A stretch of DNA of 64,000 bases from Elephas maximus indicus (GCF_024166365.1 NC_064826.1:62389001-62453000); one strand, 5' to 3'; counted from the stretch's first letter, positions 1 through 12,255 are shown. Translations and numbers: made by a program. The notes: generated by a model not told the origin, from the letters alone.

Positions 1-29
1 ATTAACAATAACTATTTTCCAAAAAAAAA

Positions 30-1080
30 AAAATTTAGCGAGAACATGGTTTTACATTTTTGTGAATTTCTTTAATGACTGCTTTGATGGGAGACAGCTG
101 GATTCTCCTATCTGCTTCTGCATTCTTTTGGTTAATGTATGTAAAGAATTCTGGCCTCACACAGATACACAGATGGAAAAGAAAGTATATTAGCATATTT
201 AGATAATAGTGGATACTGTTCTTTGATATGCATCAAAACGCAACCAGCGTTCTTAATGGTTATTTGCAGTGTAAAATCAGAAACCATGACAATGGACTAT
301 TTGTACTCTCTGACATTAAAATCCATTGGCCTGTCGCACACTTTGAATAGATTTTTTACCCATGCATGATTTTCTAATGCCATTCGTTGGAAAATAGTGG
401 TCCACTGAGTAATGGAGACCTTCCAATGTTGACGTATTTCACTATACAAGATCAGAAAGTCACACTCATATTCATATATCACCACCAACCTCATCAGAAA
501 AGTTTTTAAGTATTAGGAAGTTCTCAAGCTCATGATAGTGGATAAAAGTTTTTTAAAATTCTAATTTTTTCTGAAGGCTTGAATTTTTAGCATTGGCAGC
601 GAATACTGTTATTTTGTTCCTAGACCTGAAAGGCTCACTTAATTCATTTTCAAAAAATGTCTGCCAAATACACAATTGTAAATAATCATTGTTTGTAGAC
701 ATTCTTTCAAGTAAAGTGGTGTTCCATGAAAAAAGCAGGTGGGTCTGCCCCCAACTTGAACAATCTCCTAAGTTCTTTTCCTTGAGATAACCATCATGCT
801 TTGGTATGCATCAGAAGTTCTTTATGCTTATTTCCCATTTCTTCACACAGAATCGAAAAAAAATGTGTACTCCAGGGTTGAGATTTAATATAGTTAGTAA
901 TTTTTATTCCTTCATCAAGGATATTCTTGAGTGAAACTGGCTTTTTTTTTTTTTTTTTTTTTAACTGTAAATGCAGGCAGTGAAAAATATAAGCACTGGT
1001 AGTACATTGGGTATCACTGCCTGGATTCATGCTAAGGCACCAGCAGTTTTGACCAAAAAGGCAGATAAAGTCTTGATATC
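30..1080 (-). pseudogene. Decayed hAT transposase (ZBED/Charlie type)
   Basis: On the minus strand, broken frames match the C-terminal half of ZBED5/SCAND3-like hAT transposases in order. Around 1030-880: DEGIKITNYIKSQPWSTHFF and then CEEMGNKHKELLMHT, the 'IKSRPLNSRLFSxLCEEMG' signature. Around 494-297: a segment ending MDFNVREYK. Around 250-30: frames with NQKNAEADRRIQLSPIK, the hATC dimerisation end. A T-run at 942-961 and stop codons interrupt it. It lies in an ANKIB1 intron and is non-functional. Confidence 0.7.
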
Positions 1081-1354
1081 ATTATGAAAGTAGTTTTGAC
1101 CTCATAAAGCCCCTAAAAGGTTTCAGGGACCCTCACAGGTCCACAGAGCATACTTGAGAACTGCTGCTATACAGCATTCTCCTGAGTGACTCATCGATTC
1201 TTAACCTCTGCCAAAATGTTTTTCCTGCATCAGAGTAATTCAGGTGATTTTTAACTGGGAATTGAGGTGCAGGATACCCTTCTCTTGGGATATATCAGTT
1301 TTGTGGAGTGTGTGTGGTTTTTAAATCATATTGAATGTAGAGAGGAAGATTTTA

Positions 1355-2340
1355 AACATGTTGAGTTTAAAATGCCTGTGGGACATTTAAGTGAAAATAT
1401 TCTGTGTGTAATCATAAGAAATAACTAAGGGAAGAGATCTAGGCTTTGAATTTCAGAGCTGTTAGCATAGAGGTGATAGTTTAAGTTAGGGATGATTCGA
1501 TCACCCAGGGAGACTGTATGAGATGGAGAGGGAAGAGTTTTGAGATAAAAACCTGGAAAACAAGTATAAGTGATCAGGAAAGAAAAGGCAGTAGTGAAAA
1601 AAAATGGACAAGGAGCAACCAGAGAGGTAAGGAGAATGCCAGGAAAACAAATCTTGGAAGCCAGGGGGAAGAGAGAATTTGAAAGAAGCAATGTCTGGTG
1701 TTCCAGAGAAGTTAAAGGAGATAAAAACTGAGAGGTCTTGAATAAAGTGGGCAAACGGGTAGTTATTATGACCTTGTTAAGAGCTGGGCATTCAACAAAG
1801 AGGTGATAGAACCCAGAGTGCCGCAGGTTGAGAATTGAATGGAAAGGACTTGAGGAAGGAAGGACAAGTTATCGTAAACCATTTCATCAAGAAAGTTTGA
1901 TGTCAAAGGAGAGGTACGTGGAACTAAAAGATTATTTGGTTGACAAAGTTTTCAGAATGGGGAAAACTTGAGCATGTTTACTGTACTGAGGGTAAGAGTC
2001 ATGAGAGAGTAAGAGGTTAAAGATGGAAGATAGCCTATTGGATAGTGTGGGTCCCAGAGCAGGCCAGAGGATTTGAGAATTAGTCTTGGAGTAAAGGAGG
2101 AAGTCTTCCCTCCCTGAAGTGAGTGGGAGGAAGGCGAAGATAACTAAGTATACAGCTATGTTAGAGGTGTGTTAGGGAGGACGTTAAGAGAGGGACTCTG
2201 TTTCTGTGCCTAATGGGGACTCAGTTTTCTCTGAAGTGCAAATATAAGGGTGTGGAGGAGGGGAGAAATGGAGCAGAGGAGCAGGCCTGATGAGTTCTCA
2301 GTGAGGTGTTTTTGGGTTTGTGAAGTGCAGTGGAATTAGA
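1355..2340 (+). repeat. Ancient purine-rich interspersed repeat
   Basis: AG-rich DNA with phrases seen again at 53890-54660 and, in part, at 17750-18240 and 15295-15430 (for example a block near 1365 matching the block near 54580). It is clearly a dispersed old mammalian repeat, but I cannot assign the family. No coding. Confidence 0.45.
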
Positions 2341-2567
2341 ACACTAAGAGAATTAAAAGAAAAAGATCATGTCGTCAGTGAAATAATCAAACTTGATGAT
2401 AATGACTAGAGAGTTATGACTTAATTGCCCAGTTTTCCATTTATTGTCTCAAGGTTTAAGTGTTCAATCTGATGTAATCCACACTTGAGAAGTTTGTTTG
2501 GTTCCTGCTTTTCTATAGGCAGTTGCGTTGCAGTGAGTTACTTAATATGGCTCTTCCAGCAATAATC

Positions 2568-3300
2568 TTTGTAACTCCCACCAAATGACTGGTGGGACTA
2601 TGCAGATAAGGTGTATAGAACCCTAATGAGGGGATTGGTCAGTTTTGCCATCCACAAGGCTTAAACGGAGACACAGAGAGAGTTTAGGAGCTGTAATATG
2701 GAAGACAGAGAGGGAGAGCTGACAGCGAGAAGCAGCAGCAAAGAAACAGTAGCAGCAGAACCAGGAGACTGGCAGGAGACCAGCTGGAGACCACAGGAGA
2801 CCGAAGGCGACTGGCAGGAGATGGTGCGGTGGGCTTCCTAGCCCACAGAGCAAAAAAGCTGAGTGCCTTCGGCCAGGAGGCTTGCAGGCAGAGAAGGGTG
2901 CCCCCAGACACTTGGTGGAGCTAGGTTTGCAGACCCATGGAACTAGAGCTGAGCGCCTGCCATCTGAGGCTTATTGGTGGAAAGAGCTTTGTAACACTTG
3001 CCTGAGTAGGGCAGAGGCTGGGCAGAGGAGCCAAGGCCCGGAGAGGTACCTGCCTGCAGACGTGGCTGAGAAGAGACTGTCCTAATTGAAGAACTGTATC
3101 CTGAGTGTTCCTGAACCTGAATTATAACTTGTTACTTCCCTAATGAACCCAATGATCGCAAGTCTGTGAGTTCTGTATGGCCATTGCAATGAATTATTGA
3201 ACTCAGCAGAGAAGTGGAGTGTGCCGTGGGAGGGACAGATGTTGTCAGAATTGGTAAAAAGCGCTGCCAGGAAGGAGGTATGTTTGACTTCCACCTCATA
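2568..3300 (+). mobile_element. Probable solo LTR
   Basis: It starts near TGTAACTCCCACC, has a GC-rich, GA-repeat middle (tracts of CAGCAG and GGAGACC), then a segment with CCTAATGAACCC and GTGAGTTCTGTATGGCC that looks like an R/U5 region. Unlike flanking DNA in base composition. Recognised by pattern; class not resolved and no target duplication found. Confidence 0.45.
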
Positions 3301-3436
3301 GGAAGCAGCCTTGGGCTATTGATCTTGATTCTCCTTCCGCCTTGTCAAGTTAGAGGTCAGATGCCTCTGCCGTGTCATTTTTATAGTAGTATTACATAAA
3401 TAATAATAAAGATTTATGAATTCTTATTCTGTGCCA

Positions 3437-3558
3437 GAGCCCTGGTGGCGCAGTGTTTAAGAGTTACAGCTGCTAACCAAAAGGTCAGCAGTTCAAATCC
3501 ACCAGCCACTCCTTGGAAACCCTACGGGGCAGGGGCAGTTCTGCTCTGTCCTATAGGC
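3437..3558 (+). mobile_element. AfroSINE, short form, 3'-truncated
   Basis: It opens AGAGCCCTGGTGGCGCAG (tRNA-like A-box region) and has CAGCAGTTCAAATCCACC (B-box region). CACTCC joins directly to TTGGAAACCC, so the internal segment of about 43-45 nt is absent. The tail is lost after CCTATAGG. Confidence 0.9.
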
Positions 3559-3592
3559 ACCCATGCAGATATTTCCCATACATTATCATTTA

Positions 3593-3804
3593 GGAGCCCT
3601 GGTAGAGCAGCGATTAAAGCACTTGACTGCTAACCGAAAGGTCTGCGGTTTGAACCCACCAGTTGCTCTGCGGGAGAAAGATGTGGCAGTCAGCTTCCGT
3701 AGATTCACAGCCTTGGAAACCCTATGGGGCTGCTCTACTCTGTCCTGTAGGGTCACTGTGAGTCGAAATTGATTCACCGGCAGTGGGTTTGGTTTGGTTT
3801 TTGT
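3593..3804 (+). mobile_element. AfroSINE, long form, with target duplication
   Basis: A complete copy from GGAGCCCTGG to the GGTTTGG-type tail, retaining the internal GGGAGAAAGATGTGGC block. The 9-nt target duplication TATCATTTA flanks it at 3584-3592 and 3806-3814. Confidence 0.9.
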
Positions 3805-4164
3805 ATATCATTTAATCTATACAGCAATCCTGTGAAGTGTGTGCTATTATCTCCATTTTACAGAACACAAAACTGAGGCTCAGAAAGGTTAAATAAATTG
3901 CTTACGATCGTATAGCTTATTGTTGACAAATGTGGAATTCTCTAACTCAAAAGCCTGCTCTTAACCTCTTCACCTTGGGCTGGATTCCTGCCATTTTCTA
4001 GGATGCCCTTTTCCTACTACTTCAACTAGTGTGCCTAGACAGTAAATAAAACTCATTCTAATATTCTTCAATGAAATATAAAGAGAATTGAAAGAAGCAT
4101 GCCATATTCCACTTACACGCCAGAGTCTCTTGAATTAGCTATGATTAATTTCTGTACCCACCAC

Positions 4165-5070
4165 TGGTCTGTCAGTTTGTCATACTGTGGTGGCTTGCAT
4201 GTTGCACAGAACAAGAAGAATGAAGAAGAATGTGGCATCAGGATTGGTCAAAGACTCATTAACAACCTGTGATATGCAGATGGCACACCCTTGCTTGCTG
4301 AAAGTGAAGAGGACTTGAAGCACTTACTGATGAAGATCAAAGACCACAGCCTTCAGTATGATTATACTTCAGCATAACAAAAACAAAAATCCTCACAGCT
4401 GGACCAGTAAGCAACATCATGGTAAATGGAGAAAAGATTGAAGTTGTAAAGGATTTCATTTTACTTGGATCCACACTCAACACCCACAGAAGCAGCAGCC
4501 AGGAAATTGAACAACATGTTGCATTGGGTAAATCTGCTGCAAAAGAACTCTTTCAAGTGTTCCATAGCAAAGATGTCACTTTGAGAACTAAAGTGCACCT
4601 GACCCAAGCCTTGATATCTTCAGTCACCTCCTTTGCGTGGGAGAGCTGTACAGTGTATAAGGAATACTGAAGAAGAATTGATGCTTTTGAATTGTGGTGT
4701 TCGCAAAGAATATTGAATATACTGTGGACTGTCAGAAGAACGAACAAATCTGTCTTGGAATAAGTACAACCAGGATGCTCCTTAAAAGTGAGGATGGCAA
4801 GACTTCATCTCACGTTCTTTGGACATGTTTTCAGGAGGGACCAGTCCTTGGAGAAGGACATTATGCTTGGTAAAGTTGAGGCTCAATGCAAAAGACGAAG
4901 ACCCTTGACGGGTGGGTTGACACGGTGGCTACAACAATGGGCTCAAATATAACAATTATGAGGGTGGCACAGGACCAGACAGTGTTTCATTCTGTTGTAC
5001 GTAGAGTCACTATGAGTCAGAACCAACTTGATAGCATCTCAGAACAAACTTGGTAGCACTTAACAACAGC
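4165..5070 (+). mobile_element. RTE (BovB-like) LINE, internally deleted
   Basis: The first 40 bases match the 5' region of the RTE at 33345-36735 (TGTGGTGGCTTGCATGTTGC). The sequence then jumps into the C-terminal part of the reverse transcriptase: a degraded YAD(D) box as LRYADG, then MVNGEKIEVVKDFILLGST at 4419. The 3' end has the ACTATGAGTCAGAACCAACT tail. The endonuclease and most of RT are missing. Confidence 0.8.
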
Positions 5071-5282
5071 ATTTTCTATACCATTGCTCCTTTTTATTTA
5101 ATGCTGTAGAATGATGAGAATTGAATGTGACCTTTCTAAGTTACTCTTTTCTGAATTTTTAATGTCAAATAAAAACACACAGTTTCACATTTTTAGAAAG
5201 GGTACAGCAAAACAGGAATATTTATATATTATATATTTTTACATACATATATTCATGTATATATGTGGGAAAAAGATATGCG

Positions 5283-5396
5283 TTCTGCTTCTGTAAAGAT
5301 TTGCAGCCTTGGAAACCCTGTGGAGCAGTTTACTCTGTCCTTTAGGGTCACTATGAGTCAGAATCAACTAGATGGCAGTGGGTTTGGTTAGATTTT
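5283..5396 (+). mobile_element. AfroSINE 3' half
   Basis: It starts at AAGATTTGCAGCCTTGG and ends GGTTTGGTTAG; the tRNA-like head is missing. Next to it (5397-5440) is a TA/TG dinucleotide run. Confidence 0.8.
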
Positions 5397-5599
5397 GGTG
5401 TATATGTATATATGTATGTGTGTGTGTGTATATATAATGAATTTCTGGGTAGGTAGTAACTGTTCGGTAATGTTTGTGATATTCATTGGTATTATTTTAA
5501 CTATACTCTAACATAAAATTCATCATAAAGAATAGCTTCTTAGAATGTGCAAATAAATTTTATCCTTACTCTTTTTCTATCAATTGATAATTTTAATAG

Positions 5600-5744
5600 G
5601 TTTTTGAATCTGAAAATTCAAGAAGGTGAAGCTCACAACATTTTTTGCCCCGCATATGATTGCTTCCAACTTGTGCCTGTAGATATCATAGAAAGTGTGG
5701 TTTCTAAAGAGATGGACAAACGATACCTACAGTTTGATATTAAG
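5600..5744 (+). CDS. ANKIB1: ANKIB1 exon: end of RING1
   Basis: The acceptor is a T-rich tract ending TTTTAATAG and the donor is GTATAG. The exon begins with the last base of a split codon and then has 48 codons, ending in phase 0. The fragment CPAYDC supplies the last zinc-binding cysteines of RING1, and the helical segment after it ends in LQFDIK. The spacing fits the link from RING1 to the IBR in RBR ligases. Confidence 0.95.
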
Positions 5745-6504
5745 GTATAGAAATTCTGATATTTTAATTGTAATTTTATTAAACCTATAAAACAGATTTT
5801 ATGGGTTTTTGTTTTGTTTTATTTTTGAAAACATAAAATAATGATCTCTGACTTTTGTTTCAAGAAAAAGAATGGTGGCATTAAAGTTTTAAGCTAAAGC
5901 ATTATTTTATATAGTAGAAGGAAAAGAAAAGGCTAAAATAGTTAACTAGTAGTTACTTATTAGTTAAGTAGTAAAATTATTGCTTAGAACAAAAATCTGA
6001 TTTGCCTATTGTACTTTTATTATGTAATTAATCATGGTGATGTTCAAATTTACCAAAAGACATTATATTTTATATTCTGGTTTTAGGTTTGTTCGTAAGT
6101 ATAAATAAGTATTTAGAAATAAAGATTATCAATGTGACAATTTATGATCTTTTTTTTTTCCAAGTAGTAGTTTCTTTAATGAATTAGCATGTTTATTTCA
6201 TCCTTTTTTCTGTCTTCTTTATTTTCATTGAGGAGTTATTCAGAAAATATATGCAAATTACTTTCTTTTTTGTGGAATTTAAAAGCAACCTTTTAACTGT
6301 CTTTTGCAGATTTTCCTAGTCCAAACTCTAATATATGAACTTATAAAAAAAAAAAGTTTTATTGCTTGTTTAGTATAGAAAGCACCATAATATTGATTTT
6401 TATGTATTAGAGGGTGCCATTTTGTAATTTACCATCCTAATGCATCTAATAATCACCTAAGATTCTACTAATAATTATATTCCATCAGAAAAGTGGCACA
6501 TAGT
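5745..6504. other. AT-rich ANKIB1 intron
   Basis: No gene or recognisable repeat seen; A/T homopolymers only. Confidence 0.5.
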
Positions 6505-6521
6505 ATAAGAAAACATTTTTT

Positions 6522-7023
6522 TAATAATTTTTATTGTGCTTTAAGTAAAAGTTTACAAATCAAGTCAGTCTCTCACATATAAACTTAATATACACCTTAC
6601 TACATACTCCCATTTACTCTCCCCCTAATGAGTCAGCCCACTCCCTCCTTCCAGTCTCTCCTTTCTGACAGTTTTGCCAGTTTCTAACCCCCTCTACCCT
6701 CCCATCTCCCCTCCAGACAGGAGATGCCAACATAACCTCAAGTGTCCACCTGATGCAAGTAGCTCACTCCTCACCAGCATCCCTCTCCAACCCATTGTCC
6801 AGTCCAATCCATGTCTGCTGAGTTGGCTTCAGGAATGGGTCCTGTCCTGGGCCAGCAGAAGGTCTGGGGGCCATGACCACTGGGGTCCTTCCAGTCTCAG
6901 TCAGACCATTAAGTCTGGTCTTTCTGTGAGAATTTGGGGTCTGCATCCCATTGTTCTCCTGCTCCCTCAGGGGTTCTATGTTGTGCTTCCTGTCAGGGCA
7001 GTCATCGGTTGTGGCTAGGCACC
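6522..7023 (-). mobile_element. 5'-truncated L1 (3' UTR only)
   Basis: It aligns along its length with the 3' UTR of the L1 at 58311-58830 (shared CTCTCCCCCTAATGAGTCAG, CTCCAGACAGGAGATGCCAA). The T-run at its left end is the poly(A) tail on the minus strand. A perfect 17-nt target duplication, ATAAGAAAACATTTTTT, lies at 6505-6521 and 7024-7040. Confidence 0.92.
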
Positions 7024-7319
7024 ATAAGAAAACATTTTTTAATTACATATTCTCTATGTGAATAGCTGCCATTTTTACTTTTTTATCATCTACCCAGTTT
7101 TTAGATTAAAGAAAACAAATTCTGAAAATCATGTTACTAAAATAACTGCCATTTTTTCCTTCTTATAAAGGCTTTTATACATTTAAATACTGTTTTAAAT
7201 ATTTCTTGAGACGGACAAATCTTTTATTTCATTCTTTCTTGCTCTAACTAAAGTAAGTTACCATAGTTGTAGTCTATATTAGAATTCAGAGTTAAAATAT
7301 TTTCTGTTATTTTCCACAG

Positions 7320-7486
7320 GCCTTTGTTGAAAATAATCCTGCCATTAAATGGTGTCCTACTCCTGGCTGCGAAAGAGCAGTCAGACTAACAAAACAAGGA
7401 TCAAGTACATCTGGATCTGATACACTCAGCTTCCCGTTGCTGAGAGCCCCTGCTGTGGATTGTGGGAAAGGACACCTATTCTGCTG
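7320..7486 (+). CDS. ANKIB1: ANKIB1 exon: IBR domain, first half
   Basis: The acceptor is TTTCCACAG and the donor GTTAGT. The reading frame opens [17 protein letters not shown] and ends within the Trp codon of GHLFCW, completed by the next exon. Zinc ligands of the IBR are visible as CPTPGC and the C/H cluster near the end. A serine/threonine-rich insert (residues about 70-80 of the fragment) sits inside the IBR. Confidence 0.95.
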
Positions 7487-7614
7487 GTTAGTATAAGACA
7501 AATTGGGGCCAGCCTACCTAACCACCTTTCTAACAATTTTTAAAGAGACTTTGTATGTTGAATCAGGCCTTTAAATTATAGTAAGTTTGATATTATTTTT
7601 AGTAATCAAAAGAA

Positions 7615-7925
7615 TAGTTTACGCTTATTGTGTGCTTGGTGCCCTGGTGGCGCAGTGGTTAAGCATTTGGCTGCTAACTAAAAGGTGAGGGTTGTGCGCT
7701 TGATGTGTGCCAGACACAACGCCAGATATTCTTTGTATATTGAATTCTCCCAACCATGCTATGAATTGGGTAGTTATTATCCTCATTTTATCAGAAAAGT
7801 TGCCCAGGGTTATATAGCTAGGGCATGACAGAACTGGGATTAGAGCTCAACTCTGTTTGATTCCAAAGCCCATGCACTTAAGCTGTAATACCAAATTCTT
7901 GACCGTAGACTAGAAATGCTTAGAG
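7615..7925 (+). repeat. MIR element with an AfroSINE fragment inside
   Basis: MIR phrases ATGAATTGGGTAGTTATTAT and CAGAACTGGGATTAGAGC are split by a 5' AfroSINE fragment at 7638-7690 (GCCCTGGTGGCGCAGTGG). Near-identical TTGTGTGCTTG / TTGTGCGCTTG flank the insert as a target duplication. Confidence 0.75.
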
Positions 7926-7964
7926 AATTTAACTTTTTTCTTCTTAAAATATAAACCTTTAATA

Positions 7965-8130
7965 GTGATTCCTAACCAGCGATACACAGAATTACTGTAG
8001 AAACTTCCAAGTTTTCATCCTGGGCAAGTGAGACTTTGATTCAGTAGGTTTTGGAGTGGGGCTCCAAAAGAAAATAGATGCTTCCAGGGAATTCTAATGC
8101 ACGGTCCTAGCTAGGAACCACTGACTACAG
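7965..8130 (+). repeat. MER5-like hAT MITE
   Basis: The pattern AGTGATTCCTAACCAG ... TTGATTCAGTAGG ... TCCTAGCTAGGAACCACTGAC follows the MER5 consensus with its inverted ends. Confidence 0.6.
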
Positions 8131-8384
8131 GCTTTTTGTGTCTTGTGTTTTGTATAATTTTTAGTGTCTGATAAGTACTCAGTAACTATGAACTGATGAT
8201 AAATCAGTAATGCATAGGATGTATGGCTATGTATACCTGTTTTTGTCTGCCATCAGCATTTTGCTTTTTTCAGAATAGATGTGATGATAATTAACTGTTT
8301 TGTTTTAGTTGATTAAATGATCAGAAAAGAGGTAATATTTATTCTGCTTTTTGCTCATTTCCAGAATTTATACACACACACGGA

Positions 8385-8548
8385 GCCCTGCTGGCGTGGT
8401 GGTTAAGAGCTTGGCTGCTAGCCAAAAAGTTGGCAGTTCGAGTTCAAATCTACCAGTTGCTCCTTGGAAACCCTTTGAGGCAGTTTTACTCTGTCTTACA
8501 GGGTGGCTATGAGTTGGCATTGACTCAACAACAATGGATTTGGTTTTA
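8385..8548 (+). mobile_element. AfroSINE, short form
   Basis: GGAGCCCTGCTGGCGTGG to GGATTTGGTTTTA, with GTTGCTCC joined directly to TTGGAAACCC (internal deletion). Confidence 0.9.
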
Positions 8549-8549
8549 T

Positions 8550-10235
8550 ATATATGTATCTATTCTTTTTTCATTCTAGGATTTTTATATTGCCTGTTTG
8601 CAATCTCTGTTTTTACATTCTTAGCTTCTATTTTTTTATGTACTGTAAGAGCTTTGTCTATAATCAGAAGTTCTAAGTAGAATTGGTCACGTGTTGTCTG
8701 ATGCTCTTATCTTATGTTTCAAAGAAAAGCAAAATCTGCTTCATGCCAGAGGAAGCTTTGCAAGAGAGATCTTCATAACATAAAGACATGTGATTCTGGT
8801 TTAGTTTCTCCAGAAAGCTCAGAAATAATTCTCTAAAGATGATTAGAAAAGCCACAACAAATGACAGTAATAATTTCTTCATTTTTAAGAACACATGACA
8901 GAATCAGATGAGAGCCATCCTCAAGAGATATCTCCTTGGATATAACCATATATATTCACTGTGGGAGAGAAGGTGGGACTTTCCCATTAAAGGAAAGTCC
9001 TTTCTGTTGTAACTTGTACGCCACCAAGTTCTAGGCCCTTCATAGCTGAATCTAGGATGCTTGCCCCCCCTAGCCTATATTATTGCAGTTTCTCTGGTTT
9101 TTGCCAAGCAAAGTTATCCCCAGATGGTATTCAAAAGACGGATGGGCTTTCACTTGAGCCAGTGACCTTCTCTCCTCTGTTTTCTTTGTATTAAGGCAGA
9201 ATATGCTACTGTATAATTTCTCTGCCCTCTCAGCTGACACAAAATCTCTCCTCTCTCGGGCAGTTCTTTAAAGATTTATGGTCAAAATACTTCTTGGCCA
9301 CCTAAATCCTGATCTGCTAAGAGAAGAGATCAAATTTAACCTAGTATACTGGTCATTTCTTTCCTGTATCAGCTCAGAATTTCCTCTGGTCCCTTTAATC
9401 ACCACTGTCTGCATCAGACACTGAGAAACTTACTTGGAATTTTACTCTTCTAAAAACCATAGGTAGTCAAACATTTTACAGTTATTCACTGAAATGGACT
9501 GGCAGGGATATTCTAAATAATAATGTGGAGTGTTTTAATATATCACCTAGCAGTGGAGCATTTATTTCCTGAAACTGTGGAAAGAATCTTTAAAATAGTG
9601 TCTCTACCACTAAGAAACAAATTTTAACCCCTGATAGGAAAGTTTGAATCATAGTGATACACCTGATGGGCAATTCCATATCAAGTTTCTAGTCCACTTA
9701 AGTTTCCAGTGCATCAGAGTACAGTGTGCAGACCTGTCAAGTATTTGGGGCAGGACTCTGAAAGTCAGTGTCTTTACATTACAGTTGTCATCATGCATTG
9801 TGTTTTCCTCCAATACCAATGATAAGGATTTTGATAACGCCTACTCCCTTGTTAAGGTCATGAATCTTAATTGAGTTAAAGCAGTAATTCCATGTTTCAT
9901 CTCCCTCTCCACAGACTTCATGGGCAAGGGAAAGACTCTCCAGGAGTCCCTGAGCAAAATAAATATGGTTATTCTTATTTGTGGACCTAATAGTTGAGTC
10001 TCATCTCCTCTTGCAAAATCAGAGTCTCAAACCTTAGCTTAAGAGCTTTGATTCTGTAAGAAAAGATTTTTTCAGACTGGCAGTACTATTTAAGTATCAA
10101 AGTCCTGCCAACTAATAGAACATTCCTCAGCTCTTCTGATGGCCAGAAATGAAAACATAATGGTATTCATTTGGTAGAGTTTGATCATAAGACCCTGTTT
10201 AAATGTCATGTCTACTCTATGCAGAAATAACATAC
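8550..10235. other. ANKIB1 intron, nothing assigned
   Basis: No open frame of interest and no repeat I can name. Some stretches (8700-9500) look like old repeat DNA. Confidence 0.4.
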
Positions 10236-10237
10236 CC

Positions 10238-10678
10238 ATTTATACTAGGTTGAATAGCGTCCCCCCAACAATTCATGTCCTTCCTGGAACCTTAGAATGT
10301 GACTTTATTTGAAAGTATGGTTTTTGCCGATGTGATTAGTTAAGATGTGATCATGGTGAGGCAGGGTGGTCCCTTTATCCAATATGACTAGTGTTTTTAT
10401 AAAAAGAGAGAAGACAAACACAGGGAAAATGCCATGTGAAATGGAAGGAGAGACTGAGGTGGTGCACCTATAAGCTAAGGATTGCTGGCAACCACCAGAA
10501 GCTAAGAGGAAGGCATGAAACAGATTCTTCCCTAAAGCCTTCAGAGAGGGACATGGCCCTGCCTACACCTCGATTTTGGATTTCTAGCCTCCACAAATGT
10601 GAGAGAATAAATTCCTATTATTTTAATCCATTCAGTTTGTGGTAATTTCTTATGGCAGCCCTAGGAAACTAATATACC
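10238..10678 (+). mobile_element. MLT1-type MaLR solo LTR
   Basis: It starts TAGGTTGAATAGCGTCCCCC, contains TAGCCTCCACAAATGTGAGA and an AATAAATTCCTATT poly(A) region, and ends ATGGCAGCCCTAGGAAACTA. This is the MLT1/MaLR LTR order. A relative lies at 53406-53885. Confidence 0.75.
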
Positions 10679-10744
10679 ATCCAAATAAATACTGCTTCGG
10701 AGTTCACATTATCAAATTTTGGAGGAGCACATGATTGGTATTCA

Positions 10745-11485
10745 TCTAGGAGACACAGAATCTGCATTCAAGACTTGGCGCTGCCACTAACTGGCTGAAT
10801 GACTTGGTGATAAACAAGCATCTTGTCTTATAATAATTTTTTATTTTATGTAGTCAATATAAAGAGTACTAGTTCCAGAGTCAGACTTTTTGTTTGCAAG
10901 TCACACACTCCCCGCTGTGACACACAGTAGGCCCTCCATATCTGTGGTTTTTGCATCTGCAGAGTCAACCAACGGTGAATCAAAAATATTTGGGAGGGGA
11001 AAAAAAAGAAAAGTTCCAAAAAGCAAAACTTGAATTTGCTGCACACTCAGCACTATGCTGAATCTACACAAATGAAAGGATGTGTAGGCATACCCTGCTG
11101 TAGCCTCGCACCACTCCACAGATCCTCAGTCTCTCTCCAGCACTTGTCATTTGAGCCTTGTTCACCTCAGTCCTTGTTATTATTCCCTAAATAAACAATA
11201 TAATACTGTATAACAACTATTTACATAGCATTTGCATTGTATTAGGTATTATAAGTAATATAGAGATGATTAAAATTAGCATAGCATGCTTAGAAAAATA
11301 CCTTGCAGGGGGGAGGGTGCAGTGGGCAAACTACGTAGATGGTGATGTTATTTGCGTAAAAATACGGCAATACCAATTTCAAAGAGTTGTTATGAGGATT
11401 AAATGAATCGGTACCTGTAAGGTATTTAGAACATTGCCTAGTATACATTAGGAACTCAAAAATATTAGCTATTATTATTATTTGA
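10745..11485 (+). repeat. MIR split by a Tigger-type transposon
   Basis: Left MIR part: CACTAACTGGCTGAATGACT. Right MIR part: TTGTTATGAGGATTAAATGA. Between them (10921-11290) is a Tigger/MER2-like element: AGTAGGCCCTCCATATCTG, ACCAACGGTGAATC, and ACATAGCATTTGCATTGTAT. Confidence 0.7.
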
Positions 11486-12065
11486 TCTGTTAATTAGGGG
11501 GAAATGTTAGTTGAAGGGGAGAATCATAAAAAATGAGGATTTTATTCACTCAGGTTTAGTTACTAATAAAGTTATGAAAAGTTAAGCTGTAAAATCTCAT
11601 GACCTGAAAATTGCCAACTCCTTGACAGCAATTTCTTCCATTAAGTTACGAGGCTTGAAACTTTAGAAGATTTTCCCATTTCCAGAATTGTCTGGAGCCA
11701 CCATATAGTCCTGCCAACAATTGTGCATATTGACACATTTTCAAGAAAAGAACCATCCCTTCATCTCCCCGCCCCTTCATCTCTTGATGTTGTATTAACC
11801 ATCCAGTTATACTTGGACAAGATTAAGGATTTCAGATTAGACAATCACTTTTTTTCTTTATAATCTCTTACTACGGCACTTTTTTCCTGAAAGAACCCAC
11901 TCTATTGGTGTCTATATAGCTAAGTTTCACTTGTCTAAGTGGCAAGATTCCTCTCCAGGAATTTATCTTTCCATTATCTGCAAAACATTTCAGTAGCTTC
12001 ATTACTCTTCTCACAATACCTTTCTCCCTACTGCTAATAATTTAAGATTATCAGTCACCTATTAT
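11486..12065. other. ANKIB1 intron, nothing assigned
   Basis: No coding or named repeat seen. Confidence 0.4.
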
Positions 12066-12255
12066 ACCTGGTGCAGTGGTTAAGCACTTGGCTGCTCACG
12101 GAAAGTCTGGCAGTTTGAACCCATCAGCCACCCCAAGGGACAAAGATTTAACAGTCTACTTCTGTAAAGATTTACAGCCTTGGAAACCCTAGGTCCTGTA
12201 GGGTCGCTGTGAGTCAGAATCAACTCAACAGCAGCAGGTTTATGTTTTGGTTTAT
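12066..12255 (+). mobile_element. AfroSINE, long form
   Basis: CCTGGTGCAGTGGTTAAGC to AACAGCAGCAGGTTTATG; keeps the internal block (GGGACAAAGATTTAACAG). Confidence 0.85.

Larger units (their letters stand above)
3407..3990 (+). repeat. MIR element split by two AfroSINEs
   Basis: The part after 3815 contains CATTTTACAGAACACAAAAC and TGAGGCTCAGAAAGGTTAA, the MIR core and 3' region. The part before 3437 (TTCTTATTCTGTGCCAG) is its 5' side. The AfroSINEs at 3437 and 3593 separate the halves. Confidence 0.65.
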
